This document shows positions 28,401-43,400 of a DNA stretch of 64,000 bases, one piece after another; position 1 is the first letter of the stretch, and every line of letters begins with the position of its first letter. Source of the DNA: Heliocidaris erythrogramma (taxonomy: Eukaryota; Echinodermata; Echinoidea; Camarodonta; Echinometridae); NCBI GenBank assembly GCA_025617745.1, contig CM046856.1, positions 43,887,049 through 43,951,048 on the forward strand, read 5' to 3'. The position numbers and the translations under genes are program-made. The notes below the pieces were generated by a model. That model was not told where the DNA came from. It saw only the letters and a list, made by a program, of their open reading frames with translations, and ran no database searches.

Positions 28401-31400
28401 TGTATTCTTGTCTTCACCCTTTATAATTAATATTATAATACAAATAACGCTCAAACCGTCCCAAACAAAATTAAACATGACACACATATTAATACACGCA
28501 CACACAATCACGTTTACATGGCTTTACTTCCGAGGACAACTATTGTTCCTCTGTTGTTACTCGTCCTCGGACAGTCGACGGAATAAGGCATAAATTCATT
28601 GTTCGACGTTCAAGGACTATTGTCCGGCTTCCGAGGACCATTGTTGTCATGATTTTTTTTTGTTCTCTGTCCGAAAATGTCCTCGGACATAATGCTAAAC
28701 AAACGCACACACACACACGCGCACTCTACTTAGGAAAATGAAGGGAAAAAAGGCACACACACATTTAGTTTTTTTCTCACATGTGTACTCAATATAAGCA
28801 AACATATCATGCGAACACGAATGCATCACAAATGCACACACAAACAAGCACTTGATCATGGTGTTCATTTGGAATACAATTAACATAAATGAAGAAACAA
28901 TATTATGATTCAATTTGCTTTGTTAAACTCTTCAATTTTTTTACTTGCTCATTCAACGTGTTTAAGATCATGATAATTATGATGATGTTAATTGCTCCTC
29001 AACATCCAAAAGTCCATTTTGAAAATAATATGCATAAATGTGTGATCTTGGGGTGTGTGTGATCTTGGGGTGTGTGTGGGGGGGGGGGTGTGTGTGTGTG
29101 TGTACGCGCGCGCGTCTTTGCTTCTGGGAACTCACAGGTCACATGCAATGCACCTCGTTTGATACATTCATCCCCTCAATTAATACTTTGGCGGAAGTCG
29201 ATTTTTACACTCACGCAAACAATGCGTGCTATTCATCCAAACGTGAACATATACCACATAACAATGGGACCAAATGACGCAGGATAAAATCCTTTTTTTT
29301 CAAAAACATGTATACTAATTTTTCACTCAAACCTAAGTTTTAAAATGATTAGCAACATTCTCAGTGTAAACTTTTTTTTGACTCACACGGTAGAGCAATA
29401 GATTGGATTTGCTACACGGGGTTCAATATCCACCTCCATGTGAGTCGCTACAAGCCATTATTGAAGTCATATATCATGGCCAGACTTATGCTTCGTGTAA
29501 TATAAAAATGAGAAAGGCACAGATTGGAGAGAAATTCGAGGAGCCTAATAACTTGGATCATGAAGGTCATATGCATTCGTCAATAATAACATGAGATTAT
29601 AAAGTAGTTTAAGCAATAATTGCACCAGTCATTGAGCTCTTTTTTCACATTTCATGCTTGAAATGAAGAATTACCTCTATATTTTCGCGGTCTCCACTTT
29701 CTTTGGCCTGGAATTGAAATAAAATGAAATGGGGGGGGGGGGGGGGGGGGAGGAAAGAAAAGGCGATAATTACAAATAATTTCTGTAAAAAATTTATTCC
29801 GGGTATAGTAAGATTACTGCTGGTTGTAGCAATCCATATAGCTATAACGATTATAAACAAAACCCATCGAAGATGTATCTTTCCAATTACCGTTAATCTG
29901 GTAGTCTTTAATACGCTGAACATAACACCTTGTCGTGTGTATTTATGAAATGAAATGAATCAAGATATGCAGGACGTAGTACGTTGCTGTACACATTTTA
30001 CAATACGCTGACTTTTCATCATCATAAATATTGCAGGTGCAGGCTTAAAGTCAGTTGGATAAACATTTTGCACAAGGAAGGAAATTAAATGAGGGAACAA
30101 TTATGTGCTGTAGGCTTGTATTTAGAATTAAAAGAGTGTGTCACCTAGCGATTTCCGATAGAATGAAAGTGGTATTTTACTACGAAATAGAAAGAATTAA
30201 ATTTCTGTTCAAAGAAAATACTTCCATGCAATGCCTGCGTAATCTATTCCCTCTGTAAGTTATTAGATTTCCGTTGCCAGTCTTCACAGATACCAGTAAG
30301 CTTATATGACATATTGTTTTCTTTCCAAATTAATGAAATAATAATAATTGTAGTGATAATAGTCAACGTATTAATAACAAGAGCTTACCTTGTTTTTCCT
30401 TGTTCTCGTTGCTGCTTTCCAAACTACTGTCATCAGAACCTGAAATAAAAATGATTATACAGAAGTGCATGGTTAATTTATGCCTAAAATTAAAAAGCAG
30501 GTAAACAATGCAATCTTTTAAGATCGATAAATTATCATTCAAAAATAACCAAACACAACATAAACATACATTGATATAGATCATTTAGATGGAAAAAAAT
30601 AGATTTCTGAATAGGTTTCAGAAACATTTACCTTTTCCATTTTACCGTATCGCCGTCCCTTTCGTTCATCTACATTTTCAGTGTTTCCAACTTCTATCTT
30701 GCCACCATCTACCGAGTGTCCCCCCAAAAGTGATGCACTTTTAAAATGGCCCCAAATAAATAAATTTATCGAATTTTGGGAAAATTTGTATATATTTATA
30801 TATATATATATATATGATTATGGAAGTTGTTTTGACAGTACCGTATTATCTGGTGTTGATGTCTTTGGTAATTGTAGCAGTGGGGGGGGGGGGGGGGGGG
30901 GGGGGTGGTTGTGTGTGGGGGTGTGCGTGTGTGTGTGCGGGTGTGTGTGTGTGACGTGTCACAATTCCGGGAGGTGTTTTTCCTTGTCATAGGTCCATCG
31001 GTAAGCATTTTACTCCATTCCAATATTTCTTTTCCCTTGTACACGTTGCTTTCATGATTATACAGAAGAACATCGTTAATTCATGCTTAATATGTTACGT
31101 TACAGGTATCAAAGTCAGTTAATCATTATTCAGAATATCAGACAAAAGTTGTAAGAATAGTATCGCGAATCACAATCACTTTCGAAACAGAGGTGACATA
31201 AATATCTTTTAGTCTGATAAAAGGGGTTTTCAGAATACCGTCCAAGAATGTTTACCTTTTCTGTTTTTACCACGGCGTCCCTTTCGTTCTTTGCTTCGTT
31301 CGACTACAACTTCGGTGTCTCCAACTTCTTTCTTGCCACCCCCTTGTTGCAAAAAAGAAGATATTTCCTTTATAACTTATCTGCTTATATAACAACGAAC

Positions 31401-34400
31401 AAGGAGTAATAGTAATAGTGAAATTATAGTGATTTCATATACAATGATTTCCTCTGCCCTTATTATACCAGTGTCATTACTGAAAGATAACTAGAAGATA
31501 TGGATATAGTTTTTACCTTTTGATTATTGATCTGATATTAATAATTACTAAGTATTAACAAACAGGAACACTAAGTATCTAAGCAAATTACAGTATCATG
31601 AATATGATGTATATATACCTCGTCTGTCTTTCCTCTCTGTGCTCTTATCGTCCTTTTTCTTGGAACCTCCTTAAAAAAAAAATCGTGAGAACCTTCTTCA
31701 AATACAGGTATAAAGTCATGTTTAACAAAAGGAAAGCTTAGACTCGGTCAAACATGCTATGTTTTAAAACTCGGCTTTAGACGCAGGGTTGATTTTAAAA
31801 TTTAGCACGTGCCTATAAGTATCTTAACCCTTCAGAATACATTCATACCTTCCTTGCATTACGATAAAAATTCGCATATTCGCCGTCAGATTTAATTTTC
31901 CTCATTAGACCTTGAAGTCGTATTTTCCGAGCCAAAGATTAGTAACCTTGATGATTATTTCTGCTTCTCGATCCTTATGCTTCTGCTGATGGTTGGTACG
32001 ATAATGCACATAACCTAGCACACTCAGTAAAAAAAAGTACATGTGTTTTTAATGCATACTTAATCACTATCATTACTTGCTCTAAAATTAGTGAGTGAAA
32101 CTTTAACAGCAGGCTAATTTTCAGGCCTTTTCTTTTTTAAGCCCTTGATACTCGATACAGAGTTTTTAAAGTTCAGTTTAAGAATTATATTGTTTCCATC
32201 ATTCAAATTTAATCAAGGTCACTTGCCTTTTCGACGTCCTAGGGATTTAAAACGGTTCTGGTATACAGTGATGGATTCCTCGGAAACTTAAAAACAAAAC
32301 AAAACGAAGTGACAGTGAATAGTAATAACACAATATCAGTGATCATATGATTATCACAATCAGAGTCGGAAACCAATGAAAGATATCTGTCAGTAGTCTT
32401 AAGACTATATAGCTTCATTAGTTTGATATTATTGTATTCTTCTATTAATACATAAAATATTATTCTATTTATAATGTACATATAAGACCAGGAGTCAAAA
32501 TCTCTTGATCCTGTATTATAGTTAGAAATTTGTAAAAAAAATATAATAATAGACTTACATTCTTGTTCTCTGATTTTGAATGAAGTCTCTTCGTCTGATC
32601 CGCCATTTGCAGTAGCATAACAGTATCTGAGACCCTTTAGTTGATCACCCTCTACCGATGCAACTAGTTCCAATCCTTCGCTGTTCCTCACAATGATCCC
32701 CTCCAATGTATAGATGATGGTGAAGGAAAACTTCACACCTCTCTGGTAAAAAGGGCTCGAAATGGGATCGCACAAATCTCGACCACCAAGCTTGATCGAG
32801 GATTCCCCGGTTGCACTCAGAACTGTGCGAAAAAACAACATTTGCCATACAATGTATCTGTAGCAAACTAAGTGTGATTCAGGCAGTGAATTAGCTTAAG
32901 TTAATCATTTTCCTATTAGATGGTTTGTGAGCAAAAAGAGTGAAAATATCAAGATTTGAAAATTAAGAAAAATACGATTGAAAAAACTTAGAAAATAAAC
33001 AGCATTGTGCGTCACCTTTGAAAATTTCGAACATTACACAACAAAGTACGAAATTCGAACAATCTTTCTACAGGGTACTGAAATCGCCTTTGCCAGCTGA
33101 TTTTTTGAAAGTCTTTGCGATCGTGTTCATTGTATTACCCATAATGTAATAATGCACCAGGCTTAGTTAGTAACAAGTGATTATATACATGACTCGTGTG
33201 TTGGGAGCCAGAAGGGCCTTAACTCTGTGTTAAAGCACACGAGTTAACGCCCTTCTGGCTCTCAACAGAATATGTAAATTATATGTATTGTCTTTTAGAC
33301 GAATGAAAGCAAAAAGAGTAACCTTTGAACACTAAAATGTTTGATATAGCCATCTTATCCACATTTGTGGGTGCGGTATTAAACCCGATAGGGTGCATTA
33401 TAAGAATGGAAAAACACACAATTTGCATGACAATTTGAAGTTGTCTTGCTTTTCTTACCAATCACCAGGCAGTTGTCTATGTCATTCTCGTTTCCACAAA
33501 ACTGGATTGTGAAGGAGTCAGCTCCTGTGGTCAACTCATATTCAAGATTCTCATTCTGAGAGAGTTCTTCTTGAAACACCCTTTCTCGTCTCCCCCTCCT
33601 GCATTTAGAAGTCCTCCATTCTGAAGTAAGGATAAACAACAATCTATTATCTGCAATATCTGTTTCATATGAAAAACAGGGTTATTTTTAGTCATATTTC
33701 TCCTCCTCCTGCCACTACTACTACTACTTCCACTACTACTATTACTTCCACTGCTACTATTACTATTATATACTACTACTACTAAAACTACTACTACTAC
33801 AGCCACTACTGCAGGTGGTAGTAGCGGCGTCGCTAGAGGGGGGGGGGGGGGGCTGCGCCACCTCTGTCGGCAAAAAAAGGAGGGGAAAGGGGTGCAGGAA
33901 GAAGAAAGAAAACAAGAAAAGGAGAAAAGAAAAAGGAAAAGGAAAAAGGGGAAGAAAAAATGGGAAAGGAAAGGAAAACAAACAACAGAAAGAAGAAAGG
34001 AAATAGAAGGCTTACTCGCTTTGCTCGCTCGCTTTGCTCGCTCGCTAAAACACTGGAAAGTTAATATTTGGACAGCGAAGTTTCGGGATAATTATGTAAA
34101 ATCTGTATGTAGCTCCTGTACACTTTCACTACGAAAAATTAAAAAAAAAATAGAATTTTTTTTTTTTAAGGTTCAGGAAAAAACCTTAGCCCCTTGCGAA
34201 AATGGATCCGTATGATCAACATGTCTACATCTGTGGTTTTCTTTTATTATTATTTGTGGGTGAGAAAACATTTTTGTCAGCAAGTTTGGGCGTCATACTC
34301 TAAAACTTTGTCGGAAAATTTGGGTATTACACCCCCCTCCCCGCTTTTCAAAATGTTCTAACAACACCTCCTGGTGGTAGTATTATTGTTACAATAAGTA

Positions 34401-37400
34401 ACAGTTGGTCAAATACATTCATCATTCTCTCATTTCATAAAATAAGTAGAAGTCTACTAAATACCTCGTCTTTCCTTGTTCTTGTTCCTTTCTGCACCAC
34501 TCTCATCAGAACCTGATATTAAAATGATTTTACAGAATAACATCATTAATTCATGCTTTATAATACGTTACAGGTATCAAGATAAATTAAACATTATTCA
34601 GAATATCAGACAAAAGATATAAGTCAAATTCAAATCAAGAATCACAACCACTTTCGAAATATAGGTGACATAAATATCTTTTCAAATGTTAAAAGGGCTT
34701 TTCAGAATACCGACCAGGAACTTTTACCTTTTCTGTTTTTACCACGTCGTCCCTTTCGTTCTTTGCTTCGTTCGACAACTTCGGTGTCTCCAACTTCTTT
34801 CTTGCCACCCCCTAGTTGCAAAAAAGAAGATATTTCCTTTATAACTTATCTGCTTATATAACAACGAACAAGGAGTAATAGTAGTGAAATTATAGTGATT
34901 TCATATACAATGATTTCCTCTGCCCTTATTATACCAGTGTCATTACTGAAAGATAACTAGAAGATATGGATATAGTTTTTACCTTTTGATTATTGATCTG
35001 ATATTAATAATTACTAAGTATTAACAAATAGGAACACTAAGCATCTAAGCAAATTACAGTATCATGAATATGATGTATATATACCTCGTCTGTCTTTCCT
35101 CTCTGTGCTCTTATCTTCCTTTTTCTTGGAACCTCCTTAAAAAAAAAAATATCGTCAGAAAAACTTACAGTCTGTAAACCATCATGGTCATGCAGAATAC
35201 ATTATATTTCCCTTCAGAAGCTTCTTCAAATATAGATCATACAGAATACAGTGAAATTAACTTGAAGGATGCTATTCTCAGTTATACCCGTTGCATGGTC
35301 TAAAGTCATGTTTAACAAAAGGAAAACTTAGACTCGGTCAAACATCCTATGTTTTAAAACTCGGCTTTAGACGCAGGGTTGATTTTAAAATTTAGCACGT
35401 GCCTATAAGTATCTTAACCCTTCAGAATACATTCATACCTTCCTTGCATTACTATAAAAATTCGCATATTCGCCGTCAGATTTAATTTTCCTCATTAGAC
35501 CTTGAAGTCGTATTTTCCGAGCCAAAGATTAGTAACCTTGATGATTATTTCTGCTTCTCGATCCTTATGCTTCTGCTGATGGTTGGTACGATAATGCACA
35601 TAACCTAGCACACTCAGTAAAAAAAAGTACATGTGTTTTTAATGCATACTTAATCACTATCATTACTTGCTCTAAAATTAGTGAGTGAAACTTTAACAGC
35701 AGGCTAATTTTCAGGCCTTTTCTTTTTTAAGCCCTTGATACTCGATACAGAGTTTTTAAAGTACAGTTTAAGAATTATATTGTTTCCATCATTCAAAATA
35801 TAATCAAGGTCACTTGCCTTTTCGACGTCCTAGGGATTTAAAACGGTTCTGGTATACAGTGATGGATTCCTCGGAAACTTAAAAACAAAACAAAACGAAG
35901 TGACAGTGAATAGTAATAACACAATATCAGTGATCATATGATTATCACAATCAGAGTCGGAAACCAATGAAAGATATCTGTCAGTAGTCTTAAGACTATA
36001 TAGCTTCATTAGTTTGATATTATTGTATTCTTCTATTAATACATAAAATATTATTCTATTTATAATGTACATATAAGACCAGGAGTCAAAATCTCTTGAT
36101 CCTGTATTATAGTTAGAAATTTGTAAAAAAAATATAATAATAGACTTACATTCTTGTTCTCTGATTTTGAATGAAGTCTCTTCGTCTGATCCGCCATTTG
36201 CAGTAGCATAACAGTATCTGAGACCCTTTAGTTGATCACCCTCTACCGATGCAACTAGTTCCAATCCTTCGCTGTTCCTCACAATGATCCCCTCCAATGT
36301 ATAGATGATGGTGAAGGAAAACTTCACACCTCTCTGGTAAAAAGGGCTCGAAATGGGATCGCACAAATCTCGACCACCAAGCTTGATCGAGGATTCCCCG
36401 GTTGCACTCAGAACTGTGCGAAAAAACAACATTTGCCATACAATGTATCTGTAGCAAACTAAGTGTGATTCAGGCAGTGAATTAGCTTAAGTTAATCATT
36501 TTCCTATTAGATGGTTTGTGAGCAAAAAGAGTGAAAATATCAAGATTTGAAAATTAAGAAAAATACGATTGAAAAAACTTAGAAAATAAACAGCATTGTG
36601 CGTCACCTTTGAAAATTTCGAACATTACACAACAAAGTAGGAAATTCGAACAATCTTTCTACAGGGTACTGAAATCGCCTTGGCCAGCTGATTTTTTGAA
36701 AGTCTTTGCGATCGTGTTCATTGTATTACCCATAATGTAATAATGCACCAGGCTTAGTTAGTAACAAGTGATTATATACATGACTCGTGTGTTGGGAGCC
36801 AGAAGGGCCTTAACTCTGTGTTAAAGCACACGAGTTAACGCCCTTCTGGCTCTCAACAGAATATGTAAATTATATGTATTGTCTTTTAGACGAATGAAAG
36901 CAAAAAGAGTAACCTTTGAACACTAAAATGTTTGATATAGCCATCTTAGCCATATTTGTGGGTGCGGTATTAAACCCGATAGGGTGCATTATAACAATGG
37001 AAAAACACACAATTTGCATGACAATTTGAAGTTGTCTTGCTTTTCTTACCAATCACCAGGCAGTTGTCTATGTCATTCTCGTTTCCACAAAACTGGATTG
37101 TGAAGGAGTCAGCTCCTGTGCTCAACTCATATTCAAGATTCTCATTCTGAGAGAGTTCTTCTTGAAACACCCTTTCTCGTCTCCCCCTCCTGCATTTAGA
37201 AGTCCTCCATTCTGAAGTAAGGATAAACAACAATCTATTATCTGCAATATCTGTTTCATATGAAAAACAGGGTTATTTTTAGTCATATTTCTCCTCCTCC
37301 TGCCACTACTACTACTTCCACTACTACTATTACTTCCACTGCTACTATTACTATTATATACTACTACTACTACTAAAACTACTACTACTACAGCCACTAC

Positions 37401-40400
37401 TGCAGGTGGTAGTAGCGGCGTCGCTAGAGGGGGGGGGGGGGCTGCGCCACCTCTGTCGGCAAAAAAAAGGAGGGGAAAGGGTGCAGGAAGAAGAAAGAAA
37501 ACAAGAAAAGGAGAAAAGAAAAAGGAAAAGGAAAAAGGGGAAGAAAAAATGGGAAAGGAAAGGAAAACAAACAACAGAAAGAAGGAAGGAAATAGAAGGC
37601 TTACTCGCTTTGCTCGCTCGCTAAAACACTGGAAAGTTAATATTTGGACAGCGAAGTTTCGGGATAATTATGTAAAATCTGTATGTAGCTCCTGTACACT
37701 TTCACTACGAAAAATTAAAAAAAAATAGAATTTGAAAAGTTGATGTTCAGGAAAAAACCTTAGCCCCCTTGCGAAAATGGATCCGTATGATCAACATGTC
37801 TACATCTGTGGTTTTCTTTTATTATTATTTGTGGGTGAGAAAACATTTTTGTCAGCAAGTTTGGGCGTCATACTCTAAAACTTTGTCGGAAAATTTGGGT
37901 ATTACACCCCCCCCCCCCCCTCCCCGCTTTTCAAAATGTTCTAACAACACCTCCTGGTGGTAGTATTATTGTTACAATAAGTAACAGTTGGTCAAATACA
38001 TTCATCATTCTCTCATTTCATAAAATAAGTAGAAGTCTACTAAATACCTCGTCTTTCCTTGTTCTTGTTCCTTTCTGCACCACTCTCATCAGAACCTGAT
38101 ATTAAAATGATTTTACAGAATAACATCATTAATTCATGCTTTATAATACGTTACAGGTATCAAGATAAATTAAACATTATTCAGAATATCAGACAAAAGA
38201 TATAAGTCAAATTCAAATCAAGAATCACAACCACTTTCGAAATATAGGTGACATAAATATCTTTTCAAATGTTAAAAGGGCTTTTCAGAATACCGACCAG
38301 GAACTTTTACCTTTTCTGTTTTTACCACGTCGTCCCTTCCGTTCTTTGCTTCGTTCGACAACTTCGGTGTCTCCAACTTCTTTCTTGCCACCCCCTAGTT
38401 GCAAAAAAGAAGATATTTCCTTTATAACTTATCTGCTTATATAACAACGAACGAGGAGTAATAGTAATAGTGAAATTATAGTGATTTCATATACAATGAT
38501 TTCCTCTGCCCTTATTATACCAGTGTCATTACTGAAAGATAACTAGAAGATATGGATATAGTTTTTACCTTTTGATTATTGATCTGATATTAATAATTAC
38601 TAAGTATTAACAAATAGGAACACTAAGCATCTAAGCAAATTACAGTATCATGAATATGATGTATATATACCTCGTCTGTCTTTCCTCTCTGTGCTCTTAT
38701 CGTCCTTTTTCTTGGAACCTCCTTAAAAAAAATATCGTGAGAACCTTCTTCAAATACAGGTATAAAGTCATGTTTAACAAATGGAAAGCTTAGACTCGGT
38801 CAAACATGCTATGTTTTAAAACTCGGCTTTAGACGCAGGGTTGATTTTAAAATTTAGCACGTGCCTATAAGTATCTTAACCCTTCAGAATACATTCATAC
38901 CTTCCTTGCATTACGATAAAAATTCGCATATTAGCCGTCAGATTTAATTTTTCTAATTAGACCTTGAAGTCATATTTTCCGAGCCAAAGATAAGTAACCT
39001 TGATGATTATTTCTGCTTCTCGATCTTTATGCTTCTGCTGATGGTTGGTACGATAATGCACATAACCTAGCACACTCAGTAAAAAAAAGTACATGTGCTT
39101 TTAATGCATACTTAATCACTATCATTACTTGCTCTGAAATTAGTGAGTGAAACTTTAACAGCAGGCTAATTTTCAGGCCTTTTCTGTTTTAAGCCCTTGA
39201 TACTCAATACAGAGTTTTTAAAGTACAGTTTAAGAATTATATTGTTTCCATCATTCAAAATATAAGCAAGGTCACTTGCCTTTTCGACGTCCTAGGGATT
39301 TAAAACGGTTCTGGTATACAGTGATGGATTCCTCGGAAACTAAAAACAAAACAAAACGAAGTGACAGTGAATAGTAATAACACAATATCAGTGATCATAT
39401 GATTATCACAATCAGAGTTGGAAACCAATGAAAGATATCTGTCAATAGTCTTAAGACTATATAGATTCATTAGTTTGATATTATTGTATTCTTCTATTAA
39501 TACATAAAATATTATTCTATTCTTCTATTTATACATATAAGGCCAGGAGTGAAAGCCTCTTGATCCTGTATTATAGTTAGAAATTTATTAAAAAAAAATA
39601 ATAGACTTACATTCTTGTTCTCTGATTTTGAATGAAGTCTCTTCGTCTGATCCGCCATTTGCAGTAGCATAACAGTATCTGAGACCCTTTAGTTGATCAC
39701 CCTCTACCGATGCAACTAGTTCCAATCCTTCGCTGTTCCTCACAATGATCCCCTCCAATGTATAGATGATGGTGAAGGAAAACTTCACACCTCTCTGGTA
39801 AAAAGGGCTCGAAATGGGATCGCACAAATCTCGACCACCAAGCTTGATCGAGGATTCCCCGGTTGCACTCAGAACTATGCGAAAAAACAACATTTGCCAT
39901 ACAATATATCTGTAGCAAACTAAGTGTGATTCAGGCAGTGAATTAGCTTAAGTTAATTATTTTCCTATTAGATGGTTTCTGAACAAAAAGAGTGAAAAAT
40001 ATCAAGATTTGAAAATTAAGAAAAATAAGATTGAAAAACTTAGAAAATAAACCCTACGCAATTTAAACAGCATTGTGCGTCACCTTTGGAAATTTCGAAC
40101 ATTACACAACAAAGTACGAAATTCGAACAATCTTTCTACAGGGTACTGAAATCGCCTTTGCCAGCTGATATTTTGAAAGTCTTTGCGATCGGGTTCAATG
40201 TATCACCCATAATATGGCAATGCACCAGTGGGTAATTAAGGCTTAGTTAATACCAGGTGATTATATAGATTACATGTATTGTCTTTTAGACGAATGAAAG
40301 CAAAAACGGTAACCTTTTGAACACTAAAAATGTTTGATATAGCCATCTTAGCCACATTTGTGGGTGCGGTATTAAACCCGATAGGGTGAATTATAACAAT

Positions 40401-43400
40401 GGAAAAACACACAATTTTCATGACAATTTGAAGTTGTCTTGCTTTTCTTACCAATCACCAGGCAGTTGTCTATGTCATTCTCGTTTCCACAAAACTGGAT
40501 TGTGAAGGAGTCAGCTCCTGTGGTCAACTCATATTCAAGATTCTCATTCTGAGAGAGTTCTTCTTGAAACACCTTTTCTCGTCTCCCCCTCCTGCATTTA
40601 GAAGTCCTCCATTCTGCAGTAAGGATAAACAACAATTTATTATCTGCAATACTAGTATCTGTTTCATATGAAAAACGGGGTTATTTTTACTCATATTTCT
40701 CCTCCTCTTCCCACTACCACTATTACTTCCACTACTACTATTACTTCCACTGCTACTATTACTATTATATACTACTACTACTACTACTACTACAACTACT
40801 ACTACTACAGCTACTACAGCAGGTGGTAGCAGCGGCGTCGCTGTGGGGGGGGGGGGGGGGCTGTCGCACCACACTCAAAATTGCTGTCGGCAAAAAAAAG
40901 GAGGGGGAAAGGGTGCAGGAAGAAGAAAGAAAAAAAAAAGAAAAGGAGAAAAGAGCAAGGAAAAAGAAAAAGGGGAAGAAACAAATGGGAAAGGAAAGGA
41001 ACACAAACAACAGAAAGAAGGAAGGAAATAGAAGGAAAAAACTGCCATTTTTTTTGCTTACTCGCTTTGCTCGCTCGCTAAAACACTACAAAGTTAATAT
41101 TTGGACAGCGAAGTTCCGGGATAATTATATAACCTCTGTACACTTTCACTACGAAAAGTTAAAAAGAAAAAAAAAATGAAAAGTTGATGTTCAGGAAAAA
41201 AACATTAGCCCCCTTGCGAAAAAGGATCCGTATGATCAACATGTCTACATCTGTGATTTTCTTTTATTATTATTTGTGGGTGAGAAAACATTTTTGTCAG
41301 GAAATTTGGGTGTCATACTCTAAAACTTTGTCGGCGAATTTGGGTATTACACCCCCCCCCCCCTTCCCGCTTTTCAAAATGTGCTAGTAACGTCCCCTGG
41401 TGGTAGTATTATTGTTACAATAACTAACAGTTGGTCAAATACATTCATCATTCTCTCATTTCATAAAATAAGTATATAGAAGTCTACTAAATACCTCGTC
41501 TTTCCTTGTTCTTGTTGCTTTCTGCACCACTCTCATCAGAACCTGATATTAAAATGATTTTACAGAATAACATCATTAATTCATGCTTTATAATACGTTA
41601 CAGGTATCAAGATAAATTAAACATTATTCAGAATATCAGACAAAAGATATAAGTCAAATTCAAATCAAGAATCACAACCACTTTCGAAATATAGGTGACA
41701 TAAATATCTTTTAAAATGTTAAAAGGGGTTTTCAGAATACCGACCAGGAACTTTTACCTTTTCTGTTTTTACCACGTCGTCCCTTTCGTTCTTTGCTTCG
41801 TTCGACAACTTCGGTGTCTCCAACTTCTTTCTTGCCACCCCCTAGTTGCAAAAAAGAAGATTCAAATCAAGAATCACAACCACTTTCGAAATATAGGTGA
41901 CATAAATATCTTTTAAAATGTTAAAAGGGGTTTTCAGAATACCGACCAGGAACTTTTACCTTTTCTGTTTTTACCACGTCGTCCCTTTCGTTCTTTGCTT
42001 CGTTCGACAACTTCGGTGTCTCCAACTTCTTTCTTGCCACCCCCTAGTTGCAAAAAAGAAGATATTTCCTTTATAACTTATCTGCTTATATAACGACGAA
42101 CAAGGAGTAATAGTAATAGTGAAATTATAGTGATTTCATATACAATGATTTCCTCTGCCCTTACTATACCAGTGTCATTACTGAAAGATAACTAGAAGAT
42201 ATGGATATAGTTTTTACCTTTTGATTATTGATCTGATATTAATAATTACTAAGTATTAACAAATAGGAACACTAAGTATCTAAGCAAATTACAGTATCAT
42301 GAATATGATGTATATATACCTCGTCTGTCTTTCCTCTCTGTGCTCTTATCTTCCTTTTTCTTGGAACCTCCTTAAAAAAAAATATCGTGAGAACCTTCTT
42401 CAAATACAGGTATAAAGTCATGTTTAACAAAAGGAAAGCTTAGACTCGGTCAAACATGCTATGTTTTAAAACTCGGCTTTAGACGCAGGGTTGATTTTAA
42501 AATTTAGCACGTGCCTATAAGTATCTTAACCCTTCAGAATACATTCATACCTTCCATGCATTACGATAAAAATTCGCATATTCGCCGTCAGATTTAATTT
42601 TTCTAATTAGACCTTGAAGTCGTATTTTCCGAGCCAAAGATAAGTAACCTTGATGATTATTTCTGCTTCTCGATCCTTATGCTTCTGCTGATGGTTGGTA
42701 CGATAATGCACATAACCTAGCACACTCAGTAAAAAAAGTACATGTGTTTTTAATGCATACTTAATCACTTTCATTACTTGCTCTAAAATTAGTGAGTGAA
42801 ACTTTAACAGCAGGCTAATTTTCAGGCCTTTTCTGTTTTAAGCCCTTGATACTCAATACAGAGTTTTTAAAGTACAGCTTAAGAATTATATTGTTTCCAT
42901 CATTCAAAATATAAGCAAGGTCACTTGCCTTTTCGACGTCCTAGGGATTTAAAACGGTTCTGGTATACAGTGATGGATTCCTCGGAAACTAAAAACAAAA
43001 CAAAACGAAGTGACAGTGAATAGTAATAACACAATATCAGTGATCATATGATTATCACAATCAGAGTCGGAAACAAATGAAAGATATCTGTCAATAGTGT
43101 TAAGACTATATAGATTCATTAGTTTGATATTATTGTATTCTTCTATTAATACATAAAATATTATTCTATTATTCTATTTATACATATAAGGCCAGGAGTG
43201 AAAGCCTCTTGATCCTGTATTATAGTTAGAAATTTGTAAAAAAAAATAATAATAGACTTACATTCTTGTTCTCTGATTTTGAATGAAGTCTCTTCGTCTG
43301 ATCCCCCATTTGCAGTAGCATAACAGTATCTGAGACCCTTTAGTTGATCACCCTCTACCGATGCAACTAGTTCCAATCCTTCGCTGTTCCTCACAATGAT

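Noticed and set aside
31850..31860. Possible 4-nt micro-exon before ACCTTCC/GGTATG in each unit
   Set aside because: The acceptor-like AG is lost in unit 4 and the insertion would break frame or create a stop.
32239..32841. 200-codon minus-strand frame, repeated at 35830-36432
   Set aside because: It is C-half exon 36 (or 30) read through its donor into the intron and on into the next linker in the wrong frame.
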